DNA of 41,946 nucleotides from a virus. Numbering within the stretch: the first letter of the stretch is position 1; each line of letters begins with the position of its first letter. Below the pieces are notes generated by a model, which was not told where the DNA came from, made no database searches, and was given only the letters and a program-made list of their open reading frames with translations. Location: positions 1 through 41,946 of IMG/VR virus record IMGVR_UViG_3300012006_000011. One strand, given 5' to 3'. Position numbers and translations under genes: made by a program. Shown here piece by piece: positions 31,496 through 38,018 of the stretch.

Positions 31496-31683
31496 TGACT
31501 ACCAGTGAGGCGCGTAAGCGTCGAGAAGACCTTGCCGAGAGCATGCGAGACCAGCACCGATGGGAGTTACACCTTTCATCGGTAGGCAGAGACCGTGTTA
31601 TCTGCAACCACTGCGGCAAAGTATTTATGCCAGGCAACGAAGTAATCCCCTACACAGGGCCAATACCAGGAAAGTTCGCATGA
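31495..31683 (+). CDS. Small zinc-finger protein
   Basis: The protein has 62 residues. A charged N-terminal helix (SEARKRREDLAESMRDQHRWE) precedes one CNHC knuckle (37-40) in the sequence VICNHCGKVFMPGNE. With only one Cys pair it would need histidines or a partner to hold zinc. TAATG overlap with erf and ATGA with the next gene. Function unknown. Confidence 0.7.
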   Translation: MTTSEARKRREDLAESMRDQHRWELHLSSVGRDRVICNHCGKVFMPGNEVIPYTGPIPGKFA

Positions 31684-32192
31684 CAACCATTATCGGATAC
31701 ACAAACGGAGTTGATCTCTACATAGCTGGAGACAAGTCAGCATCAGATGGACAGACCATGGTGGTAACAGACACACCCAAGGTCTACCGAATCGGTAGTT
31801 CAGTCGCTATCGGTTTCGCCGGTTCGTGGCGAGGAGGGGAACTAGGCGTCCAAGCTCTAAAGGAACTTGACGTGGACAGCCCCGATTGCAACATCCACGA
31901 CATGACGGCAGCGATTGCAGAATCATGGCGTGAGGCAGATTTCAAGAACGAGGACACCACGTTCCTTATCGGGTACTCCGGTCAATGGTTCGAGATTCAG
32001 TCTGACCTTGGACACATCGCCATCTTTGGTGACTTTCATGCCATCGGCTCCGGCGCCCAGTTTGCTCTTGGCTCCCTCTACTCCAGCGAGGACTACGGCC
32101 CATCACGTCTACGTATCAAAGTTGCCTTTGAAGCGGCCGCCAAGTGGACAGAATGCACCGCAGACCATACGTTTGTGATGGTGGAGGCATAA
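31680..32192 (+). CDS. HslV/proteasome-beta-like Ntn hydrolase
   Basis: The protein has 170 residues. After removal of Met the sequence begins TTIIGYTNGVDLYIAGDKSA, aligning without gaps to the start of HslV: Thr1 nucleophile, Asp17 and Lys33 (TPKVYR) all fall at the HslV positions. Further HslV-like segments are AIGFAGSWRGG and HAIGSGAQFALG. It is therefore likely an N-terminal-threonine hydrolase, possibly a protease forming rings. No HslU-type ATPase is in the window. The ATG at 31680 overlaps the upstream stop (ATGA), and only this start exposes Thr at position 1. Confidence 0.82.
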   Translation: MTTIIGYTNGVDLYIAGDKSASDGQTMVVTDTPKVYRIGSSVAIGFAGSWRGGELGVQALKELDVDSPDCNIHDMTAAIAESWREADFKNEDTTFLIGYSGQWFEIQSDLGHIAIFGDFHAIGSGAQFALGSLYSSEDYGPSRLRIKVAFEAAAKWTECTADHTFVMVEA

Positions 32193-32338
32193 TGGAGGAC
32201 GCCCTACTAGAGATTGAGAGCAACTGGTACAAGGATCAGTCCATCACGACTGACCAGATTCAGTGGCTTATCGACGAGACATGGCAACTCCGTAACTTGC
32301 TTATGAACATTGACCATCCAGCAGGTGCAGACTTGTAA
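32192..32338 (+). CDS. Small acidic helical protein
   Basis: The protein has 48 residues (MEDALLEIESNWYKDQSIT...), acidic, probably two helices with several Trp residues. TAATG overlaps at both ends. It directly follows the HslV-like gene, so an accessory or substrate-adaptor role could be imagined, but nothing in the sequence shows it. Confidence 0.68.
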   Translation: MEDALLEIESNWYKDQSITTDQIQWLIDETWQLRNLLMNIDHPAGADL

Positions 32339-32949
32339 TGGCGTGGTACAAATGGCTAAATAGGGACATGGTAGACCCCATCTGGGGTACCATCTGGCCC
32401 GAACTAGGTGAGGTGGCAGTCAATAGCGGCTCGGAGAAGGGGTACCATGTCTACCCTGGCTCTCGCGTCTGCGACAGTATTCCATGGCGTAACCTCCCAG
32501 CACGTCTGTTTCGCGTCGATGTTGATGGCGAGTACCACCACATTGACGGACAGGCGTTCTTTGGCGAGGTCACTCCAACCGTAGAGTATGGCGAACTACT
32601 GCCATCCGACGCGAGGGTACTGGCTGCCAAGTGGTTCGACCTAATGATTCAGGACAGGTACGAGGGCAAGATCTCACTCCAGCCCGAGCTGACCTTTAAC
32701 TACAACGTAGTCAAGGGATGGCGAGACAGGATGTTCGAGCGAGTGTTCGAGGGTGGCGAGCAGTCGCTACTCCCAGAAGCCTACAAGTCTATGGATCCGT
32801 GGATTATCTGGGCGTCTAAAGCTATCGAATCTGATACCGATGAGATGGCTTGGTGCTATGCATTGTACCTGGTCGGAGACGTTAGGACGCCGAAACTTGG
32901 ATTAGCGCTTGCAACGGTGCTAGATGATGTGCTAAAGAGTAGAGCATGA
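32338..32949 (+). CDS. Hypothetical protein
   Basis: The protein has 203 residues. Part one (about 1-90) includes VYPGSRVCDSIPWRNLPARLFRVDVDGEYHHIDGQAFFGEVTP, resembling an uncharacterised actinophage type with a C-SIPWR.ARLF.V motif. The second half is helical (MDPWIIWASKAIESDTDEMAWCYAL). No catalytic motif is apparent. TAATG overlap before, ATGA overlap with the methyltransferase after. Confidence 0.7.
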   Translation: MAWYKWLNRDMVDPIWGTIWPELGEVAVNSGSEKGYHVYPGSRVCDSIPWRNLPARLFRVDVDGEYHHIDGQAFFGEVTPTVEYGELLPSDARVLAAKWFDLMIQDRYEGKISLQPELTFNYNVVKGWRDRMFERVFEGGEQSLLPEAYKSMDPWIIWASKAIESDTDEMAWCYALYLVGDVRTPKLGLALATVLDDVLKSRA

Positions 32950-34283
32950 AACTAACAGGAGTATCACTATTTGCTGGTGTTGGCGGCTTTGACCTTGCCA
33001 TGGAACGTGCAGGGGTTCAGGTCGTAGCATCAGTCGAGATTGACAAACACGCGAGAGGCATTCTCGAAAAGCATTTCCCAACATCGAAACTATTTAATGA
33101 CGTTACGGAGGTAACAGGTGAACAACTTAGAGAATCAGGCTTCACTCCCAGTCGAGGGATACTTACAGGTGGGTTCCCCTGCCAAGATCTCTCAATCGCC
33201 GGAAAGAGAGCTGGCTTGGATGGAGCGCGAAGCGGCCTCTACTGGCAAATCACCCGTCTCATCGACGAGACGGAGCCGGAGTGGGTCGTCCTCGAAAACG
33301 TCCCTGGTCTACTTACAAGTTCAGGAGGAGCAGACATGGGAGCAGTTATCGGTGCGTTGGCTGACAGGGGGTATGGCGTTGGGTGGCGAGTGCTGGACGC
33401 GCAAAACTTCGGAGTTCCCCAGCGGAGGCGCCGTGTCTTCATCGTTGCGAGACGTGCTGGAGACATCACCAGTGTTGCCAAAGTATTATTTGAGCGTCAA
33501 GGCCTGCGAGGGAATCATCCGTCGAGCAGAGCGCAGGGGCAAGAAACTACCCGAGACGCTGGACAGGGCATTAAGGTCGCAAGCGGAGATGGACTAGAGC
33601 CTGACTACGGAGATACGGTCTTTGATCAGTCGTTCCGCATGGACGGAGTTCGCACCTACGAGGGTGTCTCCCAGTCTCTCAACGCTCGCATGGGTACCGG
33701 TGGCAACAACGTGCCGCTAAAGGTTGAGGCAGAAACCTACGTCAAGGTCATTCGTTCCGGCGCAAGGGATGCAGATGGCAATCTTCCACCCGAGGTATGG
33801 CGCGAGGAGGAGACCAATCCCACCCTTAACCAGTTCGACCAAGGCGATAGCCGAACAGTCGTGGCTATTGTGGAGCCGATAGTTAATCGCCTAGTCGGGT
33901 TTGGTGATTATCGGACTGATGGGACTTTCTCTACCACCCAGTCACGCGACTACAAGGGTGCTACTGGCCTTATCGTGGAGCCAATCGCCGTACAAGGTTC
34001 AGTCGTAGGTCGCAGCGATACCGCAGGACCAGGAGGAAAGGGTCATGGCGAGGAGGGCGACCCTATGTCCACTCTTAACACCATTGACCGTCACGCCGTT
34101 GCTAACGCAATAGTTCGTCGACTTACTCCTATGGAGTGCGAACGCTTGCAGGGGTTTCCCGATGGATGGACAGCAGATCAAGCAGATTCCCACCGGTACA
34201 AGCAGATGGGTAACGCTGTCGCTGTTCCGGTAGTAGAGTGGATTATTAACGAAATCGTAGAGGTTATGAATGAGCAAGCTTAG
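32946..34283 (+). CDS. DNA cytosine-5 methyltransferase
   Basis: The protein has 445 residues. All core motifs are present: I (FAGVGGFD, 9-16), IV with catalytic Cys79 (GGFPCQDLS), VI (ENVPG, 117-121), VIII (QRRRRVF, about 159-165), IX (RLTPMECERLQGFPDGW) and X (QMGNAVAVP). A long target-recognition insert (about 180-390) contains four short repeated units built on a TLN-like core. No cognate restriction enzyme is next to it; self-protection from host enzymes is the likely use. Starts by ATGA overlap and ends inside the next gene. Confidence 0.92.
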   Translation: MKLTGVSLFAGVGGFDLAMERAGVQVVASVEIDKHARGILEKHFPTSKLFNDVTEVTGEQLRESGFTPSRGILTGGFPCQDLSIAGKRAGLDGARSGLYWQITRLIDETEPEWVVLENVPGLLTSSGGADMGAVIGALADRGYGVGWRVLDAQNFGVPQRRRRVFIVARRAGDITSVAKVLFERQGLRGNHPSSRAQGQETTRDAGQGIKVASGDGLEPDYGDTVFDQSFRMDGVRTYEGVSQSLNARMGTGGNNVPLKVEAETYVKVIRSGARDADGNLPPEVWREEETNPTLNQFDQGDSRTVVAIVEPIVNRLVGFGDYRTDGTFSTTQSRDYKGATGLIVEPIAVQGSVVGRSDTAGPGGKGHGEEGDPMSTLNTIDRHAVANAIVRRLTPMECERLQGFPDGWTADQADSHRYKQMGNAVAVPVVEWIINEIVEVMNEQA

Positions 34284-34425
34284 AAGCTTTGTCTGCAAAA
34301 AATGTAATGCTAAGGTACAAGCGTTGGCCACAGATGTCACCCATCGGTGTCCGGCAAATAACATGAGGCTCGAAGCCTTCCAACTAGTAAGGGACAACGA
34401 TGAAAGTAACAACACCAAACATTGA
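34270..34425 (+). CDS. Small zinc-binding protein
   Basis: The protein has 51 residues with Cys9, Cys12, His25 and Cys27 (VCKKC...HRC), a probable single zinc site, and a polar tail. It starts inside the end of the methyltransferase gene (14-base overlap) and its tail overlaps the start of the HTH gene by 26 bases, the longest overlap in this operon. No strong ribosome-binding site is seen, so translation is probably coupled. Confidence 0.6.
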   Translation: MSKLRSFVCKKCNAKVQALATDVTHRCPANNMRLEAFQLVRDNDESNNTKH

Positions 34426-34918
34426 CACGCTCAACCGAGCGTTAGTAGGCGCGCCACAACCTAATCCCGAGTACAGGGCTAGGTACGGCGTGGTCGCAGA
34501 CCGTCTATGGCGAGCTGCATTAGTCAAGGCAGGGATTATCACTGTCGAAGGGGAGTGCTACACCTACGACAGTGAGGTCTTGCAGGATGCCTACAACCTA
34601 GTGTGGGCGACCGCACACCACTACTTCCTGGCAGACGTTGCAGACTTCGAGACGCTACCAGCGCAGGGTCACTCCGACACTAGCGTCGAAGCGGCAATCT
34701 CCATGGTGACAGCCGCCGAAAGCATCCGTAACATGGTCTATGAGGCCCTCGCAGTCCGTGGAATGACGGATCTTGAACTGTCTGCACACCTTGGTTTATC
34801 GGAGAATACCGTCCGTCCTAGGAGGGTCGAGTTGTACCATAAAGGTCTCGTCGAAAGTATCGGCAAGAAGAAAACACCATCAAACAGGATGGCTAACATT
34901 TGGGGAGTTGCAGCATGA
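34400..34918 (+). CDS. DNA-binding protein with C-terminal winged HTH
   Basis: The protein has 172 residues. The C-terminal 60 residues (MTDLELSAHLGLSENTVRPRRVELYHKGLVESI) are a winged helix-turn-helix of the kind used for detecting or binding DNA. The N-terminal 110 are helical and Tyr/Ala-rich. AAGGGA lies six bases before the ATG. It might regulate phage promoters or mark the origin. ATGA overlap with the next gene. Confidence 0.8.
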   Translation: MKVTTPNIDTLNRALVGAPQPNPEYRARYGVVADRLWRAALVKAGIITVEGECYTYDSEVLQDAYNLVWATAHHYFLADVADFETLPAQGHSDTSVEAAISMVTAAESIRNMVYEALAVRGMTDLELSAHLGLSENTVRPRRVELYHKGLVESIGKKKTPSNRMANIWGVAA

Positions 34919-35190
34919 ATAGAAAGTTCACACACTACGTATCAGCTTTATTAGTGACAATAGCACTGATGAGTTCAGTAGCTTTAGTACTGGGTCTACT
35001 CATTATTGCAGTGCAGAAAATCGGGCATTCGCATCCGATGGTTCTCGGGGGAATAGTTGCTGGAATGATGGCTGCTTTTGTACTTTGGCTGGCATCGGCA
35101 TCTGTTCTTGATTGGATGGATGACCTTCGACGCGATAAGGAAATCCGCAGCATGGTCAAGATTAAGGACAATAAGTATGACCGAAAGTAA
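34915..35190 (+). CDS. Small membrane protein
   Basis: The protein has 91 residues with two strong hydrophobic segments (about 8-32 and 40-65) and a charged C-terminal tail (DDLRRDKEIRSMVKIKDNKYDRK) on the cytoplasmic side by the positive-inside pattern. The ATG at 34915 overlaps the upstream stop and is preferred to one at 34900. No family is recognised. Confidence 0.7.
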   Translation: MNRKFTHYVSALLVTIALMSSVALVLGLLIIAVQKIGHSHPMVLGGIVAGMMAAFVLWLASASVLDWMDDLRRDKEIRSMVKIKDNKYDRK

Positions 35191-35401
35191 CAACATCAGC
35201 ATCAGCTTTAATAAGGATGCGCTCGTAATCATTATGAACGCTCTGCTGTGGACGGCGCACGACACCAGGCTGCCACAAGAGGAGCGCAACTGGGCAAAGG
35301 CTATTGCCGATCAGTTCTCGACCATCGAAGTCGAAGCCACTCCCGAGGAGGTAACTCCCGTTGCTCCCATCAGTCCGTTGTGGACACCGGAGGCAAACTA
35401 A
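35177..35401 (+). CDS. Small hypothetical protein
   Basis: The protein has 74 residues. A helix (KDALVIIMNALLWTAHDTRLPQEERNWAKAIADQF) is followed by an acidic/Pro-rich tail (VEATPEEVTPVAPISP). It starts within the end of the previous gene (14-base overlap). No motif is recognised. Confidence 0.65.
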   Translation: MTESNNISISFNKDALVIIMNALLWTAHDTRLPQEERNWAKAIADQFSTIEVEATPEEVTPVAPISPLWTPEAN

Positions 35402-35520
35402 TGAGTAAGGATGTTCTCTACACCGACTGGTCGATGGAGTTCCCCGACCCTATCTGGTGCGAAGGGTGCGAGGCCGTGACCAACTACGGCGAGGAATGCA
35501 CCTGCGAGGAGGCAATCTAA
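35401..35520 (+). CDS. Tiny cysteine-rich (zinc-binding type) protein
   Basis: The protein has 39 residues, with CEGC (20-23) and CTC (33-35) able to hold one zinc ion. It is strongly acidic. TAATG overlaps at both ends support translation. Function unknown. Confidence 0.65.
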   Translation: MSKDVLYTDWSMEFPDPIWCEGCEAVTNYGEECTCEEAI

Positions 35521-35603
35521 TGGGCGCAGACATCCTGCTTCGAGCCGTGGCGCTCGGTTGTATCTACATCCTCCTGTATCAGTGGTATCAGAAAGGTGAA
35601 TAA
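35520..35603 (+). CDS. 27-residue membrane micropeptide
   Basis: The protein has 27 residues (MGADILLRAVALGCIYILLY then a polar end), essentially one membrane helix. TAATG overlaps at both ends place it precisely between its neighbours, directly before a secreted muralytic protein. It may be a small membrane effector or mainly couple translation. Confidence 0.55.
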   Translation: MGADILLRAVALGCIYILLYQWYQKGE

Positions 35604-35998
35604 TGAAAGTTCTAACAGCGATAGTCACCAGCCTTGTTATGTTTGTGATGCCCTCGCAAGGCAAAATGAAGCCGCCGAGCGTATCGGTCTCACCATCGCC
35701 GACTACTTTAACTATTCCGTCCCCTACACTGCCGCTGGTCTCGCCAGAAGTTATGGAGAAGTGGACAAAAGTAGCGTGGTGTGAGACCCACGGCAACTGG
35801 CGAGCTGATGGCGCAACATTCGCGGGGGGTCTAGGTATCTCCCGAGTGGTGTGGGATGAGTACGGCGGCAGACAATACGCTGCCCACCCTGGTTTGGCGA
35901 CCAAGGAACAACAGGTACTGATTGCCCGAGAGATTCAGCGTCGAGCAGGTGTGCCGGAGTTCGTACCAGATCAAGATGGCGAGTGCCACGGCTGGTAG
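35603..35998 (+). CDS. Secreted Rpf-like (resuscitation-promoting factor) muralytic protein
   Basis: The protein has 131 residues. Residues 1-20 (MKVLTAIVTSLVMFVMPSQG) are a signal peptide, then a Pro/Ser/Thr linker to about 47, then a domain like the transglycosylase-type Rpf fold: WTKVAWCETHGNW with catalytic Glu61, AGGLGISRVVWDEYGG, and KEQQVLIAREI. Cys60 and Cys128 are placed like the Rpf disulfide. Rpf proteins cleave peptidoglycan and wake dormant actinobacteria. It lies far from the lysis genes, in the DNA-metabolism operon, so it probably acts early or on neighbouring cells. Confidence 0.82.
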   Translation: MKVLTAIVTSLVMFVMPSQGKMKPPSVSVSPSPTTLTIPSPTLPLVSPEVMEKWTKVAWCETHGNWRADGATFAGGLGISRVVWDEYGGRQYAAHPGLATKEQQVLIAREIQRRAGVPEFVPDQDGECHGW

Positions 35999-36000
35999 CC

Positions 36001-36029
36001 TTGATTTGTATCCCGATTTGGTGTACCCT
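36001..36029 (+). promoter_or_regulatory. Promoter for whiB, leaderless
   Basis: TTGATT (36001-36006), a 17-base spacer ending TGGTG, TACCCT (36024-36029). Only five bases separate the -10 box from the ATG, and there is no ribosome-binding site, so the message would start at or next to the start codon. Same TGGTGTAC junction as the promoter at 29738. Confidence 0.6.
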
Positions 36030-36034
36030 ACGGT

Positions 36035-36301
36035 ATGCAATACAATGAGGTGCAGTGGGAGATAGCCGCTTGCAAGGGTATCGACCCGAACGAGTTTGTG
36101 CGCTATGACTACGACACCTTTAGCGAGATAGAGCCGGAGCAAGAGTTTCAGGACGCTTGCAAGTCATGCCCTATCGAACTCCAATGCTTTCTGTACGCGC
36201 TCAACAACTACGCCGAAGGATGGTGGGGCGGCACATCCTCTCGCCACCGTGACCGAATCAGGAGGCGACAACGTGCGTCGGACACCAATAAAGAGGACTA
36301 A
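36035..36301 (+). CDS. whiB: WhiB-family iron-sulfur transcriptional regulator
   Basis: The protein has 88 residues. The four Fe-S cysteines have WhiB spacing: Cys13, then Cys42-x2-Cys45-x5-Cys51. The EGWWGGTS turn (61-68) and a basic C-terminus (RHRDRIRRRQR) for DNA contact follow. The family is found only in Actinobacteria and their phages, where it binds the main sigma factor and redirects transcription or blocks superinfection. It has its own promoter, so it can be expressed apart from the upstream operon. Its end overlaps the HNH gene by 29 bases. Confidence 0.93.
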   Translation: MQYNEVQWEIAACKGIDPNEFVRYDYDTFSEIEPEQEFQDACKSCPIELQCFLYALNNYAEGWWGGTSSRHRDRIRRRQRASDTNKED

Positions 36302-36701
36302 TAGCCTTAAACCGGTGAGTAAGAAACGGCGCAAAGAGGCTCCGCTTCGTCGAGCGTTGGTCGACCAGCACTTATCCATAACTCCGTACTGCGAGGCCAC
36401 CTTGGTCGGTCTCAACTGTACTTTTGAGGCGTCTGATGTTCACGAAGTCATCCCACGTGGCCGTCGACCAGGGGCGCACCTTGATCCCGAGCTGTTCGTA
36501 TCGCTATGCCGCAACTGCCACACTTGGCTAACTGGGCATCCCGACTGGGCCGCTCGACACGGGTACATGCTTAGTGCTACTGCTGGCGGCGCAGACATCG
36601 CTGTTGCCAAGTCTCTGCGAGGACGGCTAGACTGTCCGTACCCACCAACCCAACGGCAGAAGTGCGAAATGGATCATAGGAGCGACGATGGCATTGGATA
36701 A
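36273..36701 (+). CDS. HNH endonuclease
   Basis: The protein has 142 residues. The HNH core has Cys49, the DVHEVIPRGRRPG strand with His57-Glu58, and CRNC (79-82) with a following His, i.e. a zinc-stabilised beta-beta-alpha-metal site. The basic N-terminus (RRTPIKRTNSLKPVSKKRRK) would contact DNA. The GTG at 36273 is preceded by GGAGG seven bases upstream and is preferred over an in-frame ATG at 36249. It lies far from the terminase, so a packaging role is less certain than for HNH genes next to terminase. It overlaps the methylase start by 14 bases. Confidence 0.85.
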   Translation: MRRTPIKRTNSLKPVSKKRRKEAPLRRALVDQHLSITPYCEATLVGLNCTFEASDVHEVIPRGRRPGAHLDPELFVSLCRNCHTWLTGHPDWAARHGYMLSATAGGADIAVAKSLRGRLDCPYPPTQRQKCEMDHRSDDGIG

Positions 36702-37126
36702 AGATACCAGAGTTACTCCTCAAGAACTATTTGATGATTGGGATAACGACGTTAACTTCACCATCGACGTAGCTGCAAGTGCAACTAATACCAAGTGCAA
36801 GCGTTTTTATGATGAGGAGCAGGACGGCTTACTCCAGTCATGGGGGGGGGGAGCGCGTCTGGTGCAATCCTCCGTACTCGGAGATCCCCAAGTGGGTAGA
36901 GAAGGCGCACAACGAGAGGAATGCGGAGTTTATTTGCATGCTTATTCCAGCGAATCGCACCGAGCAACCATTCTGGCAGGAGTTCATCGAGCCGAATCGA
37001 GACCGTGGCGGTCGCCTCTACACGTGCTTTCTATCCAAGCGTATCCGGTTCATCCATCCCGAGACGGGCCTTATGGGGTCTCCTATGTTTGGCTGCGTGA
37101 TGCTAGTATGGCGCCGTGACGAGTAA
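36688..37126 (+). pseudogene. Dam-type adenine methylase split by a frame change at a G10 tract
   Basis: Read across the tract, 145 residues match the phage DNA N6-adenine methyltransferase family: TPQELFDDWDN...FTIDVAASATNTKCKRFYDEEQDGLLQSW, then catalytic CNPPYSEIPKWV and IPANRTEQPFW. As written, the first frame (start 36688, AGGAG upstream) leaves the family frame after the G-run at 36842-36851, and NPPY lies in the +1 frame. Nine G instead of ten would restore one gene. The cause may be a sequencing error, phase variation, slippage, or true decay. It has no stop before the 3' end in the shifted frame until 37119. Confidence 0.8.
36842..36851 (+). repeat. Ten-base G homopolymer inside the methylase gene
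   Basis: TGGGGGGGGGGAG: ten consecutive G interrupt the reading frame exactly between the N-terminal motif and NPPY. It is the longest G-run in any coding region of the window. Confidence 0.95.
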
Positions 37127-37454
37127 AAATAAAGCTAAAGGTTCAGCTTACGAACGCGCTATCGCTCAAGCGTTGGTCGAACACGGATTCGAGAACGTCG
37201 AGAGGATGTACGGGGCCGGTCGTCAGGATGACCGAGGAGACATTCGTGGACTTTCCCGATGGACGATAGAAGCGAAAGACCACGCCAAGCACGACCTCGG
37301 CGGATGGCTAGGTGAACTCCACAACGAGATGACGAATGCCAAGACGAAGTTCGGCGCTGTCCTGATAAAGAAGCGCGGCAAGAACGTCCGTGAATCCTAC
37401 TGCCTGATACCATGGGCTGTCCTGATTGAGCTTTTAAAGGAGACCAATGCTTAG
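37116..37454 (+). CDS. Holliday-junction-resolvase-like PD-(D/E)xK nuclease
   Basis: The protein has 112 residues. The nuclease motif order fits the Hjc-like group: Glu13 (GSAYERAIAQAL), Asp42 (RGDIRG) and Glu52-x-Lys54 (TIEAKDHAKHD). It is probably a resolvase that cuts branched DNA before packaging, in keeping with the recombination genes upstream. The start is GTG at 37116 inside the end of the methylase (11-base overlap). It overlaps the next gene by eight bases. Confidence 0.8.
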   Translation: MTSKNKAKGSAYERAIAQALVEHGFENVERMYGAGRQDDRGDIRGLSRWTIEAKDHAKHDLGGWLGELHNEMTNAKTKFGAVLIKKRGKNVRESYCLIPWAVLIELLKETNA

Positions 37455-37791
37455 TGCTGTCCAGATCCACAACGAAATCGAGCGCTGTCTTGCTCGCCTA
37501 GACGAGCTGACCGAGGAGATTCGAAGCGCCGCCGTTGATGCTGCCAGGTCGGACGCTGCTTTTAAGGTCGCATTTTCTCGCTCTCGACTGACCGCCCGAG
37601 CGACTGCCACAGGCAAGGTGACGATAGATTACGTCGAAGACGTGGCTACCACCGAGACGGCAGAACTACGCCTAACGTCGAGCATCGCCACTAATAACCT
37701 CACCACACTACGCGACGTACTTAGAAGCACCCAAGCACAGTTAGATGGCCTGCGTACCCTAAGTACGTCTTATCGCGTAGCTGGCGGCTAG
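37447..37791 (+). CDS. Hypothetical helical protein
   Basis: The protein has 114 residues, nearly all helix (LSAVQIHNEIERCLARLDELTEEIRSAAVDAARSDAAFKVAFSRSRL...), typical of a widespread actinophage type with DAA..DA.FKVAF and a C-terminal QLDGLRTLS segment. AAAGGAG lies five bases before the ATG. Its stop codon overlaps the stop codon of the opposite-strand gene, making a tail-to-tail end of two operons. Confidence 0.78.
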   Translation: MLSAVQIHNEIERCLARLDELTEEIRSAAVDAARSDAAFKVAFSRSRLTARATATGKVTIDYVEDVATTETAELRLTSSIATNNLTTLRDVLRSTQAQLDGLRTLSTSYRVAGG

Positions 37792-38018
37792 TTGGCGAGT
37801 GCCTCCGTCCTCCACGATTGCACGCTGCCGTAGGAGATGGGCAGGCCGGTTTCAAGTTCGATAAAATCGGCAATGTCTCGGACGCTGTAACCTTCACGGG
37901 TTCGATCCGCTATGAACTGATTAAGGCCGCCTAGGAGTAGGTCGCAAAGTATCCACCTTGCTCCCTTCCCCTGGCGTACTAGCTCCGTTATCTGTTCTTT
38001 TGTTATGTTGTCCCTCAT
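37788..38018 (-). CDS. Small HTH DNA-binding protein
   Basis: The protein has 76 residues. The C-terminal half (REGYSVRDIADFIELETGLPISYGSVQSWR) has the helix-turn-helix layout with a recognition helix near 62-72. The N-terminal part resembles the opening helices of phage regulators. The ATG at 38018 overlaps the previous stop (TAATG). It is last in the minus-strand operon. It could be a regulator or a small-terminase-like DNA-binding protein. Confidence 0.72.
   Translation of the reverse strand: MRDNITKEQITELVRQGKGARWILCDLLLGGLNQFIADRTREGYSVRDIADFIELETGLPISYGSVQSWRTEALAN

Noticed and set aside
33118-33597. Plus-strand 159-codon frame within the methyltransferase
   Set aside because: The overlapping frame encodes all conserved methyltransferase motifs, so this is a shadow.
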